From assembly GCA_003599025.1 (NCBI GenBank), contig QZIL01000073.1, positions 1 through 62,012 on the forward strand: a DNA stretch of 62,012 nt, in the 5' to 3' direction. The position numbers and the translations under genes were made by a program. The DNA comes from Nitrospiraceae bacterium (GTDB taxonomy: Bacteria; Nitrospirota; Thermodesulfovibrionia; UBA6902). Shown piece after piece: positions 17,591-25,672 of the stretch. Each line of letters opens with the position of its first letter. Position 1 is the stretch's first letter. Below the pieces are notes generated by a model. That model saw only the letters and a program-made list of their open reading frames with translations. It was not told the DNA's origin and made no database searches.

Positions 17591-17616
17591 ATACAGGTAA
17601 GACACGGAGGAAAGAA

Positions 17617-17790
17617 ATGAAAGGTATAAGAAAAATGTTAGATAAATTTGAAAATGCCATGGCTGCAGCAGCATTCGCTGAGGCAGGTGAAGTCGGTACA
17701 GCAAAGGAATTCATTAAAGATGAACAGCATCAGAGAAAACAGCCGTTGAAAAGGATCAACGCCTCACTGGTCGCCAATTCATCCAGATAA
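17617..17790 (+). CDS. 57-residue FAEAGE-motif protein (second copy)
   Basis: ATG 17617 follows CGGAGGAAAGAA; stop TAA 17788. It starts MKGIRKMLDKFENAMAAA, then FAEAGEVGTAKEFIKDEQ, and ends in a basic tail. It has exactly the length and plan of the protein at 3979. Key identities are KFEN, AAAFAEAGE, TA-E and the Lys/Arg-rich C-terminus. Soluble; function unknown. It lies 26 bases after the USP-like FAEAGE gene, so the standalone and fused forms are co-expressed. Confidence 0.82.
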   Translation: MKGIRKMLDKFENAMAAAAFAEAGEVGTAKEFIKDEQHQRKQPLKRINASLVANSSR

Positions 17791-17828
17791 TTTACGATCT
17801 AAAATTCAAATTCGTTTGTGGAGGAAAT

Positions 17829-18083
17829 ATGTCAGCGCAGAACAAAAACGTCAAAAAGAAGCCTGTCGGAAAGATGGTCCTTATGGGCATCATCTCGATA
17901 GCACTATATACAGCACTGTTGTTAAAACAGGACCTGATCATTCAATACATCGGCCGCGGCAGTCTGTATGCATTTATACCAATAACCATGGCATTCATAT
18001 TCTCATTTGTCCACGGTACATTTACAGGAGACTTCTGGACCGTACTTGGAGTAGAGGCCTCGAAAAAGAAGGGGGTAAAATAA
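17829..18083 (+). CDS. Small two-helix membrane protein upstream of TauE
   Basis: 84 residues. A basic N-terminus (KNVKKKPVGK) precedes two predicted membrane helices (about 15-33 and 44-62), and the tail is KKKGVK. TGGAGGAA precedes ATG 17829. It ends one base before the TauE start. It has no similarity to the partners of the other two TauE genes, so it seems to be a third type of TauE-associated membrane protein. Function unknown. Confidence 0.8.
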   Translation: MSAQNKNVKKKPVGKMVLMGIISIALYTALLLKQDLIIQYIGRGSLYAFIPITMAFIFSFVHGTFTGDFWTVLGVEASKKKGVK

Positions 18084-18084
18084 C

Positions 18085-19179
18085 ATGCACGAAATAGCCC
18101 AGGTAGCAGCCAATTTTATTCATCTTGATATAGCGAATATCACATATCTGTTTTTTGTCGGCTTTGTAGGGGGACTCGTAAGCGGCTTTATCGGTTCAGG
18201 CGGCGCATTTGTGCTGACCCCGGCCATGATGAGCCTTGGAGTACCCGGACTTGTGGCAGTGGCAAGCAACATGTGCCACAAGTTTCCCAAGGCGCTTATC
18301 GGATCCATTAAGCGCGCGAAATACGGTCAGGTCGATGTAAAACTCGGCATTGCACTTGGAGTATCTGCTGAAGCAGGTGTCCTTTACGGTGCCCATATAC
18401 AGGAAAGCATCAAAAAGGCCTTTGGAGAGGCTGGATCAAACCTGTATGTAAGTTCAGCCTTTGTCGTAATACTAGCTGTAGTAGGCGGGTTTGTATTATT
18501 CGATGCCTGGAAAACATACAAATCCGGAAACAGCAATGAAGTGGAAAAGGTCACAAAGATCGCACGCTGGGTCCAGTCTGTCAACATCCCCGGCACAATG
18601 GTTTACTTCAAGAGCCTGAATGCCCGGGTGTCTGTGCTTTTCACAATACCGCTCGGATTTGCGACCGGAATGCTGGCAGCAACCATAGCCGTCGGAGGTT
18701 TTGTCGGTGTCCCTTCAATGATCTACGTCCTGGGTGCTCCAAGCCTTATGGCATCAGCTACAGAGCTTGTCATTGCGTTTGTCATGGGACTGGGCGGCTC
18801 CTTCAAATATGCGATGCACGGTCTTGTTGATATCCGTCTTGCCATGATCATCCTTGCAGGATCCTTATTCGGAGTGCAGCTCGGCGCAATGGGTACCACC
18901 TATGTAAAACCGTTCATGATCAAAATGGTAATGGGCGTTATCATGGTCATCGTGCTTTTCAGCCGCGGCCTGATGGTACCTGTGTATCTTTCTCAACTCG
19001 GCCTCATAGAGACCCTGAGCGAGAGTACAACCAACATGATGAAGAGCACAAGCTTCGGCATAATGGTGACCGCCCTTGTCCTCGGCGCATTCATTGTACT
19101 CAAGGCGATGTGGCAGGGACGCAGTGAAGAAAGAAAGGCAATAGCAGCAGAAGAGGCATTAAGCCACAGGAAGATGTAG
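18085..19179 (+). CDS. TauE/SafE-family anion exporter (second copy)
   Basis: 364 residues with about eight to nine helices. The first half has the glycine loop LVSGFIGSGGAFVLTPAMM; the second half has ATIAVGGFVGVPSMI in the equivalent place. Its loops differ from the GVGGGF form of the 13429 and 55281 copies, which may change specificity. A cytoplasmic loop near 150-175 and a charged C-terminal tail complete it. It is cotranscribed with FAEAGE proteins from the sigma-54 promoter at 17051. Confidence 0.88.
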   Translation: MHEIAQVAANFIHLDIANITYLFFVGFVGGLVSGFIGSGGAFVLTPAMMSLGVPGLVAVASNMCHKFPKALIGSIKRAKYGQVDVKLGIALGVSAEAGVLYGAHIQESIKKAFGEAGSNLYVSSAFVVILAVVGGFVLFDAWKTYKSGNSNEVEKVTKIARWVQSVNIPGTMVYFKSLNARVSVLFTIPLGFATGMLAATIAVGGFVGVPSMIYVLGAPSLMASATELVIAFVMGLGGSFKYAMHGLVDIRLAMIILAGSLFGVQLGAMGTTYVKPFMIKMVMGVIMVIVLFSRGLMVPVYLSQLGLIETLSESTTNMMKSTSFGIMVTALVLGAFIVLKAMWQGRSEERKAIAAEEALSHRKM

Positions 19180-19225
19180 CAGCAATGAGCAAGTCTCAAA
19201 TAACGTTTATAAGAGGTTATAAAGA

Positions 19226-19891
19226 ATGAACAGTTACAGGAAGGTCTCTGAAGCAGACAACAGACCCAAAAACATATTAAACAGAATCCTGCCGGATGAT
19301 TTCATTTCATCCCTGAAATCTCTTCTGGGATTAAATAAAAGAAACAACGGCGTGCAGCCGTCCTTTCAGTCGGTGTTCAGCTCCTACAGAAAAGTGCTTG
19401 AGAACAGCAACAGGGCTGTAGGGCTTGTCTCGGAAATGAACAGCAGGCTCGGAGGAGACTCCCCGGCAGATATGAACCATGTAAAAAACATTTATTCATC
19501 ATTGCATCTCGCAGTTGAAACTGCCATAAAGAATTTCGATATATTTACAGAGTACAAATATATGGAACTTCATGAGGTATTCAGCCGTATTAACAGGCAG
19601 ATCAATGACATTATCAATGGTACTGCATCAGTGGACCTTCCTGAACCTGCACATTCACCTTCTCCTGAATCAGCAAGACTTAGTACAAACGATAACGACC
19701 CGAAAATTCTGCAACACATAGCCCCGCTTAACCTGGTTGATCCGATATTTGATAATTTTACGCCTGAAGGCTGTAAAACCATTCACGACATTATCAGATT
19801 CATGCATGTAAAATCCGTCAGTCATCTCGCCAGGCGCGGAAACTCAAATCACTGTTCAGTGCCTGAGCAGTTCTCACCGGCCATGCGTTAG
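19226..19891 (+). CDS. Core-less relative of the PEP-synthase-like proteins
   Basis: 221 residues. Residues 50-140 form a helical domain similar to the N-terminus of the proteins at 30523 and 57877 (SSYRKVLENSNRAVGLVSEMNSRL against their KERYYVFQNLLNENNQI and similar). After a Pro/Ser-rich linker comes the conserved block APLNLVDP, then F-PE-CKTIHDIIRF (about 169-195). In the large proteins that block follows the phosphohistidine domain. The ATP-binding and phosphohistidine domains are absent, and the rest of the C-terminal domain is missing. It may be a decoy or adaptor subunit, or a decayed remnant; composition and frame look intact. It lies 46 bases after TauE. Confidence 0.75.
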   Translation: MNSYRKVSEADNRPKNILNRILPDDFISSLKSLLGLNKRNNGVQPSFQSVFSSYRKVLENSNRAVGLVSEMNSRLGGDSPADMNHVKNIYSSLHLAVETAIKNFDIFTEYKYMELHEVFSRINRQINDIINGTASVDLPEPAHSPSPESARLSTNDNDPKILQHIAPLNLVDPIFDNFTPEGCKTIHDIIRFMHVKSVSHLARRGNSNHCSVPEQFSPAMR

Positions 19892-20076
19892 AGGTGTCTG
19901 AAAAAACGGGATCTGTGACTTTAAAATGAGGAGAGACAGGAGATTACAGACAGAACTGTGGCCCCGGCTGAAGGTGAAATTGAAAATAAAATCCCCTTTC
20001 TCTTTCCTGAGCGGTCCGAATAATAATCGCTCGTGAGAAATTCACAGGCGCTGAATCGTAGCAGCTCTGCTTCTTA

Positions 20077-20157
20077 TTAACTGGTGGCCATGACAGCAAC
20101 CAGGGCTATCAATATAGAAAAGAAAAAAATAAAACCTACTGTCTGGAGAAATTTCAT
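20077..20157 (-). CDS. 26-residue single-helix membrane peptide
   Basis: On the minus strand AAGGAGGGAAGAC precedes ATG, encoding MKFLQTVGFIFFFSILIALV and ending VMATS. Almost the whole peptide is one hydrophobic helix, with one lysine at the N-terminus. The ribosome binding site is near perfect, the main reason to believe it. Such peptides often stabilise membrane complexes or act as toxins. No homologue recognised. Confidence 0.5.
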   Translation of the reverse strand: MKFLQTVGFIFFFSILIALVAVMATS

Positions 20158-20234
20158 GTCTTCCCTCCTTTCCTGACATTATCCTGAGGCAATAATTTTA
20201 ATATGACCGGAAATCAACGGACCGGCAAGAGAGC

Positions 20235-20256
20235 CACTACGGTTTAAACCGTAGTG
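20235..20256. promoter_or_regulatory. Perfect 22-bp palindrome
   Basis: CACTACGGTTT is followed immediately by its exact reverse complement AAACCGTAGTG. With no loop it is better read as a protein-binding site than as a terminator. It lies upstream of the minus-strand 26-residue peptide gene, about 78 bases from its start. Confidence 0.55.
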
Positions 20257-20343
20257 AATTAATTATGTACCCACATCAACTGTCCTGTCTACTAAAAAAG
20301 ATTAATGTCTGCATAAGAGGTGTTGTTTCAGATATATGATTAG

Positions 20344-20512
20344 AACCTATCTCAAAATAGGTTCGTCCGATAGTTAAGTCATTCCTGCAAGCGAAGCGCA
20401 TCGGAAATCTGTCTGAAAAAAAAGAAAGATTCCCCCGAACAAGTCGGGGCAGGCTCCCGAGCCGGAATGACAAAGTACTCAATAATGGTCTTGTTTGATT
20501 TTGAGATAGGTT
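20344..20512. mobile_element. MITE-like element with 15-bp perfect terminal inverted repeats
   Basis: Left end AACCTATCTCAAAAT (20344-20358) and right end ATTTTGAGATAGGTT (20498-20512) are exact reverse complements. Inside is a GTCATTCC...GGAATGAC repeat (20378-20471). No transposase is encoded. Its right end lies 7 bases from the stop codon of the truncated receiver-Lon gene. Clear target-site duplications were not found. Confidence 0.7.
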
Positions 20513-20519
20513 ATAGAAA

Positions 20520-21668
20520 TTACAACCTGACAATATCGAGGACATCTCTGAGAGGACTTTGAATATTTTCGGCACTGCAGGACGTTAATATAAATATAAC
20601 ACCCGAAAGATCAAACGGCACATCCATATAACGGTCTCTAAATTCCCGTTTTTTAAAGGGAGCAATAACTTCCATCAGTATCGAGGTTATATCACCGCTG
20701 AATTCACTAACAGCAGTGTCCAGTCCCTCGAGCATAATGACCGGATCTGCAGCATCTGCACGACGGATTTCTTCGATAATACATCCGGGCCTTGCGTCAT
20801 CAGAGGCCCTGCCAATACCTAAGATATCAGACTCCTCCCTTGTCTCAGACAGAGAAATAATTGCGAACTTTCTGTTCATGGCACCGGCAATAGTTTTGCC
20901 GAGTGAGATATGGCTTTCGCGCGATTGTCCCTCAATGCAAAGGACATTGCGCCCCCCGTTAGAATATTTGTGTCTGAGAGCATCTTTAACAGATGTGAGC
21001 AGGTCATCGACCCTGACCGGTTTTTCAATATAGTGAAAGGCACCCATCCTGAGGGCCTGCACAGCAGTGTCTACAGTCGCATATCCGGTAATCATAATGA
21101 CGCGCGTATCGGGATACTTGCTGACGGTTTCTTTAATAATAGCGGTCCCGTCAACTTCTCCCATAATCAGGTCAGTTATCACCAGGTCAATATCAGATTC
21201 CTCCATCCTGGCGATGGCCTCGGTCCCGCTGCCTGCCGTTACAACTTCGTAGTTCTCCTTCTCAAGGATGTATGCCAGACTCTCCAGAGCGATACGTTCA
21301 TCATCAACCACAAGTATCCTGGGCTTTTTCAGGTCATTGATAAACCTGCCTTTCAGGTGTTCCAGTATTATCTGCCTGCTGCTGCTGTCACGCACGTGTT
21401 CATTCAGTATTTTTTCAATTCCATCAAGGTCAGGCTTATTTACAGATTTCCTGTTCCAGGGCAGGATGGAGAGGTAACCGACATAAGCGAGCGAGTTTTC
21501 ATGTCTGGCGGTTGCAGTATTCAGTGTAGCAAGCGCTTCCAGTGCTTCCAGTGTCGTATCCGCAATTTTCCTTACATTAGCAGGCATGCCTGATGAGGCA
21601 AGCCATTGCCTCAGTTCCTGAAGTGTTAAGGAGCGAAGCTTTTTGTTAAGTTCTCCGAAGTCGTTCAA
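20520..21668 (-). CDS. Degenerate, truncated receiver-Lon protein
   Basis: 382 residues from TTG 21668. It aligns end to end with the first 380 residues of the 1519-3519 protein. The helical domain (MPANVRKIAD, YLSILPWNRK) and receiver domain are conserved with all key residues: D122/D123, D166 in VITDLIM, T194 and K216. The AAA+ part is ruined. Walker A GPPGTGKTSLG is replaced by GQSRESHISLG, and Walker B LMLDEMD by IMLEGLD. The protein stops after SPLRDVLDIVRL, before the AAA+ lid and the whole S16 protease. The frame is otherwise open over more than 1.1 kb, which suggests selection for the receiver/helical part. It may be a phosphorylation-responsive pseudo-Lon or a phosphate sink. It ends beside a MITE-like element. 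Confidence 0.85.
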   Translation of the reverse strand: MNDFGELNKKLRSLTLQELRQWLASSGMPANVRKIADTTLEALEALATLNTATARHENSLAYVGYLSILPWNRKSVNKPDLDGIEKILNEHVRDSSSRQIILEHLKGRFINDLKKPRILVVDDERIALESLAYILEKENYEVVTAGSGTEAIARMEESDIDLVITDLIMGEVDGTAIIKETVSKYPDTRVIMITGYATVDTAVQALRMGAFHYIEKPVRVDDLLTSVKDALRHKYSNGGRNVLCIEGQSRESHISLGKTIAGAMNRKFAIISLSETREESDILGIGRASDDARPGCIIEEIRRADAADPVIMLEGLDTAVSEFSGDITSILMEVIAPFKKREFRDRYMDVPFDLSGVIFILTSCSAENIQSPLRDVLDIVRL

Positions 21669-21813
21669 GTTGTGTCTCTGAAATCGATATAATTATGTTC
21701 CGGTCAACTTACTGAAATTGCATGTAAGTATACCAGTTTATTAACGACAAGTAAAATTCACAGGCCCCATATGACAAACTTGACAGCCATACATTTCTTT
21801 ATCATTGTCCCGG

Positions 21814-21827
21814 GAATATAGTATCCT
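21814..21827 (+). promoter_or_regulatory. Conserved promoter-like box (second copy)
   Basis: GAATATAGTATCCT, one base different from the box at 4808, lies 15 bases before the kinase start at 21842. Confidence 0.4.
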
Positions 21828-21841
21828 AAATACGCAAAAAA

Positions 21842-23557
21842 ATGAAATTAAAAATCTGGCATAAAATGATTATCGGCATCACCATCCCCTCCCTTATCGC
21901 AGTGTTGGGAGGCATTCTGACCTACGGTTATATGAATGATATAAAAAGCAGACAGGGTTCGATGCGTACCGCTGACGGGTTGAAGGAGAGTGTTCTTGAA
22001 ATAAGAAGACATGAAAGAAATTTTCTTCATTACAGGGACACTGAGCATCAGAAGCGACTCCTCTCTGCCATAAACACATTGAAGCAGTCGGTCAATAGTA
22101 TTTCTCCCAATACAGCTGAAAAGATCGCGAGACGCGGATTTCCCCTTCTGAGCAAGACCAGAGAACAGTATGCAGCCCTTACCGGCAGGCTGCATGATAA
22201 TTTCCTTAAAGAAACAGAGGTCATCGAAAAAGTCAGAAGGGAAGGTGACAGACTGGAAACACTTGTAGCATCAAGGAAACAGGCAAAAGAACTTTCAACA
22301 GACTTTGTGCTCCGCCTCAGACTGCTCGAAAAGAACTACATGTTTTATCGTGACAAAGAGTCTTTTTCAGACCTGGACAGGAGCCTTTCACAGATAAAAA
22401 ACCTTACCCCGTTCTGCTACAGCTGCACTCCTTATATTGAGTCTGTACACGAACTGTTCACTGTCTATAGAACAGGGAGTTCTCTGACGGAAAGCATCCA
22501 GGCAGCAGGCGACAGGCTTGAGAGGATCACAGAAGAGATAGCAGAGAGTGAAAGACAGCGGATCAGTTCCTTTATAGATCATACACAGAACCTACTGCTC
22601 GTGGCCCTCATCCTGCTGTTCTCCCTGGGACCGCTGCTGGTATACAAGACCTCCTCTTATATAGTCAGACCTATCAACAGACTTGCAGAAATCACGAGGA
22701 AGATTTCAGACGGGGACATAGCATTGCGGGCGCCTCTTAAAGAACATGACGAGACTTACTCTCTTGCAGTCTCCTTCAACAGCATGCTCGATAATCTGCA
22801 GCAGACCCAGCAGTCTTTGAAAGAGAGCCTGGCCCTCCTGAATGAAAAGCAGGCACAGCTTGTGGAATCAGAGAAACGTGCATCAATGGGGTTTCTCGTT
22901 GCAGGAGTGGCACATGAGCTGAACAACCCCCTGAATAATATTTCCCTCAGGGCAGAGATAGTCAATAAAGAAATACAGAAATTTTCTGACGAAAGACTGA
23001 ACAACTACGTGCAGGACATTGTCATTCAGAGTGAACGCGCCCATAACATCATTAATAATCTGCTCGACTTTGCAAGGGCCCGCAAATCAGCAGAAATGGA
23101 AAGACAGGACATTGTACGCATCGTAAACGATTCCCTGAATCTGGTCGCCAGTCAGCTAAGGGTCACAAATATAAAACTGAACAAGGACATCCCTGACGGG
23201 TCTTTCTTTGTCAATGGAAACCGCAGCAAACTGGAACAGATACTCATCAGTATCATAACCAATGCCATTCAGGCGATGAAGGATGCCGGCACATTGACCG
23301 TCAGTGTAGGCCCGGATGATAAGAACAAGAATGTTCTCGTAAAAATCAGCGATACCGGTAAAGGGATCCCTGAAAGCGACATAAGGAATATCTTTGAACC
23401 CTTCTTCACAACAAAACCCCCTGGCGAAGGCACCGGCCTCGGCCTGGCTGTAAGTAAGACACTAGTAACCGAACATAAAGGTGAAATCCTTGTGGATAGC
23501 AGAGTCGGAGCCGGGACCACCTTTATGATGAAACTGCCTTTGATCATCGGATCATGA
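21842..23557 (+). CDS. Orphan membrane histidine kinase with a periplasmic CxxC sensor
   Basis: 571 residues, same layout as the kinases at 4834 and 9650. It has TM1 near 9-29, motifs IRRHERNFLHYRD and LRLLEKNYMFYRD, C192-x2-C195 in TPFCYSCTPYIE, TM2 near 249-269, HAMP, and H358 in GVAHELNNP. The catalytic domain has DTGKGIP and FFTTKPPGEGTGLGL. The DHp wording (RASMGFLVAGVAHELNNPLNNISL) groups it with the kinase at 60713 rather than with those paired to NtrC-type regulators. No response regulator follows. The nearest receiver is that of the divergent pseudo-Lon, 173 bases upstream, a possible partner. Confidence 0.9.
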   Translation: MKLKIWHKMIIGITIPSLIAVLGGILTYGYMNDIKSRQGSMRTADGLKESVLEIRRHERNFLHYRDTEHQKRLLSAINTLKQSVNSISPNTAEKIARRGFPLLSKTREQYAALTGRLHDNFLKETEVIEKVRREGDRLETLVASRKQAKELSTDFVLRLRLLEKNYMFYRDKESFSDLDRSLSQIKNLTPFCYSCTPYIESVHELFTVYRTGSSLTESIQAAGDRLERITEEIAESERQRISSFIDHTQNLLLVALILLFSLGPLLVYKTSSYIVRPINRLAEITRKISDGDIALRAPLKEHDETYSLAVSFNSMLDNLQQTQQSLKESLALLNEKQAQLVESEKRASMGFLVAGVAHELNNPLNNISLRAEIVNKEIQKFSDERLNNYVQDIVIQSERAHNIINNLLDFARARKSAEMERQDIVRIVNDSLNLVASQLRVTNIKLNKDIPDGSFFVNGNRSKLEQILISIITNAIQAMKDAGTLTVSVGPDDKNKNVLVKISDTGKGIPESDIRNIFEPFFTTKPPGEGTGLGLAVSKTLVTEHKGEILVDSRVGAGTTFMMKLPLIIGS

Positions 23558-23635
23558 ACAATGCTTTCATCAAAATAGCTGACTGCCCAAAAACAGTCTC
23601 CCTATAGACTGGGTACGAAGATGTCTAAAATTACC

Positions 23636-23671
23636 TTGACTTTCTCCGGAAAGTACGGAATAATCGTACTT
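23636..23671 (+). promoter_or_regulatory. AbiE promoter with overlapping operator
   Basis: TTGACT (23636-23641), a 17-base spacer and AATAAT (23659-23664) form a sigma-70-type promoter. AAGTACG-N7-CGTACTT (23651-23671) is an inverted repeat covering the -10 box. AbiEi antitoxins are known to repress their own operons through inverted repeats, which fits. Confidence 0.7.
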
Positions 23672-23687
23672 ACTGGAGGAATCTGAC

Positions 23688-24302
23688 ATGGAAAAGGCCC
23701 ATACGCCATACCTGGACTACATCTACCTGATGGACTCATTGCGTGATTACGCCTCCCCCAAATCCAAGCTGACGACCATGATCAAATCAGGAGAGGTAAT
23801 CAAGCTCAGACGCGGGCTTTTCCTCGACAGCCGCGCAGAGTATTCAATTAAAACTCTGGCAAACAAAATATACGGCCCGTCATATATTTCATTTGAATAC
23901 GCGCTGTCATATTACAATCTTATACCTGAGCGCGTCGAGACTGTCACCTGCGCAAGTTATTCTAAAAACAAGAGCAGGAGATTTGATACACCGGTGGGGT
24001 CATTCCTCTACAGGAGTTTACCGCGGGCCGCGTATCCCTACGGCATCGCAAGGCTGGAGGAAGGGAATAATCCCTTTCTCATCGCCACCAGGGAAAAGGC
24101 CCTCTGCGATACCCTTTCCAAAATCAGCGGGGTCGCAAGCATGAAGGCGCTCTCTGTCACCCTTTTTGGAAATCTCCGGATCGACAGGGAAGAACTGTCT
24201 GCGATTAATGTGAAGGACGTCGCGCTTCTCGCGCCTCTGTACAGGAAAAAGACCGTATCACTGTTCCTGCAATATCTCCAAAAGGAGGCTCCACGTGCAT
24301 AG
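23688..24302 (+). CDS. abiEi: AbiEi-family antitoxin / transcriptional autorepressor
   Basis: 204 residues. The N-terminal winged-helix part (DYIYLMDSLRDYASPKSKL, then IKSGEVIKLRRGLFL) is followed by the antitoxin domain with YGPSYISFEYALSYYNLIP and REKALCDTLSK, both typical of the family. GGAGGAATCTGAC precedes ATG 23688. It overlaps the toxin by 8 bases. AbiE is a type IV toxin-antitoxin and phage-abortive system in which the antitoxin represses the operon and counteracts the nucleotidyltransferase without direct contact. Confidence 0.9.
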   Translation: MEKAHTPYLDYIYLMDSLRDYASPKSKLTTMIKSGEVIKLRRGLFLDSRAEYSIKTLANKIYGPSYISFEYALSYYNLIPERVETVTCASYSKNKSRRFDTPVGSFLYRSLPRAAYPYGIARLEEGNNPFLIATREKALCDTLSKISGVASMKALSVTLFGNLRIDREELSAINVKDVALLAPLYRKKTVSLFLQYLQKEAPRA

Positions 24303-25191
24303 CGCTGTTGAGGACATGCTCAGTAAGTATGACTGCAAAACACCGGACGATTATAAAAACGCCCTGAAAGAAATACTGCAGGAGATAGCGCTTCTGGGTC
24401 TGTTCCGCGCCAACCTGTTTGACACGGCCGCTTTTTACGGCGGGAGCGCGCTCAGGATTTTTTACGGACTTGACCGTTTCTCAGAGGACCTCGATTTTTC
24501 GCTGCTTAAGAAGTCGGACAAGTTCGATATCGCGCCGTATTGTGACTTTATCAGGGATGAAATGGCGGCCTTCGGGTTTGAGGCGGAGGTGACTAAAAAG
24601 GTAAAGTCCGGCAAGTCAAACATCGAATCGGCCTTTATAAAAGCAGGAACGCTTATTCATCTGCTTCAGATTGAATCCATCAAGCCTCCGGTCTCAGCCA
24701 TAGCCGGGAATGAGCTTTTGAAAATTAAAATTGAGATCGACACTGATCCTCCTGCAGGCGCCAAGCATGAAGTGAAATATCTCCTGACCCCGGTCCCCTG
24801 CCATGTGAGGATATTCTCTGCTTCGTCCCTGTTTGCCGGGAAGGTGCATGCCCTTCTGTGCCGTGACTGGAAAAGCGGGCGGATGAAGGGAAGGGACCTT
24901 TATGATTATGTATGGTATCTCTCAAGGGCAACTTCGCTCAATATTCTTCATCTAGAAGAAAGGATGAAGCAGACAGGGCATCTGAAAGAGGACGAAAGGT
25001 TAACGTCCGCAGGGTTAAAAGAGATGCTTGCGGAGAAGTTTTCATCCATTGATTATGCGCAGGCAAAACAGGATGTCATGCCGTTTATAAAAGATCCCCG
25101 CACGCTTGAGCTATGGTCTGATGATTTTTTCCGTTCCATAACACGGGATAAGCTGATCCATATAGAAAATACCGGGGACATAAATGCCTGA
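24295..25191 (+). CDS. abiEii: AbiEii-family nucleotidyltransferase toxin
   Basis: 298 residues from GTG 24295, preceded by AAGGAGG. The nucleotidyltransferase motif GGSALRIFYGLDRFSEDLDF (near 42-61) has the GGS and D-x-D elements of AbiEii/DUF1814 toxins. Further conserved parts are KIKIEIDT, the FAGKVHALLCRDWKSG region and KGRDLYDYVWYL. Full length for the family. It overlaps the antitoxin and, at its end, an HsdR remnant by 8 bases. Confidence 0.9.
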   Translation: MHSAVEDMLSKYDCKTPDDYKNALKEILQEIALLGLFRANLFDTAAFYGGSALRIFYGLDRFSEDLDFSLLKKSDKFDIAPYCDFIRDEMAAFGFEAEVTKKVKSGKSNIESAFIKAGTLIHLLQIESIKPPVSAIAGNELLKIKIEIDTDPPAGAKHEVKYLLTPVPCHVRIFSASSLFAGKVHALLCRDWKSGRMKGRDLYDYVWYLSRATSLNILHLEERMKQTGHLKEDERLTSAGLKEMLAEKFSSIDYAQAKQDVMPFIKDPRTLELWSDDFFRSITRDKLIHIENTGDINA

Positions 25192-25294
25192 CTTTATCTC
25201 CGAAGACCAGATCAGGCTGGCCCTGGTGCAGAGACTTCAGCATATGCACTGGTATGATTCGTCAGACTGTTACACTGAAGACCCGAATGAATAA
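25184..25294 (+). pseudogene. hsdR: N-terminal remnant of a type I restriction subunit HsdR
   Basis: 36 codons starting ATG 25184, overlapping the toxin stop. The product starts MPDFISEDQIRLALVQRLQ and ends CYTEDPNE. The SEDQI-x3-L-x3-L start and the CYT-x-DP-NE segment match the start of a subfamily of HsdR proteins that normally exceed 900 residues. It then stops, and nothing downstream continues the protein. I read it as a deletion relic of a defence locus. Confidence 0.65.
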
Positions 25295-25296
25295 CG

Positions 25297-25331
25297 GTTG
25301 CATCCGCTGCAACTGTTCCAGCCGTTGCAAC
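25297..25331. repeat. Cluster of GTTGCA/TGCAAC inverted repeats
   Basis: GTTGCA-N5-TGCAAC (25297-25313) is followed by the palindrome GTTGCAAC (25324-25331). Similar GTTGC strings precede the sigma-54 promoter at 3909. The rest of the gap up to 25672 is AT-rich with no gene or sigma-54 site that I can see. Confidence 0.45.
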
Positions 25332-25672
25332 TTCTAAAACACACGACCGGGTGATGGGATTAATATATATCAGATTGCTTCAGATATGCCGGATAAGCCA
25401 ATAACACATCTCTCGAAGATAGAGTGGTCAATGAGTCTGATCACCTCATAATCACAATGAATCGATGAATTATTGAGAAGGCAATACCTAATTTTGCAAA
25501 AATAAACTATTATTGTTCATATTGCTGTAATCCTTTGACAGCAGCTTTAATCTCTTTTTTCAAGGTATCGGCATTGTGATTATTCGGCAATCAGCCTCTC
25601 CTGTCAATATTATTTTGGACAGCAATAAGCCAGTATAATACTGAAGTAAACTTCCCGGAAGGAGGATATCCC

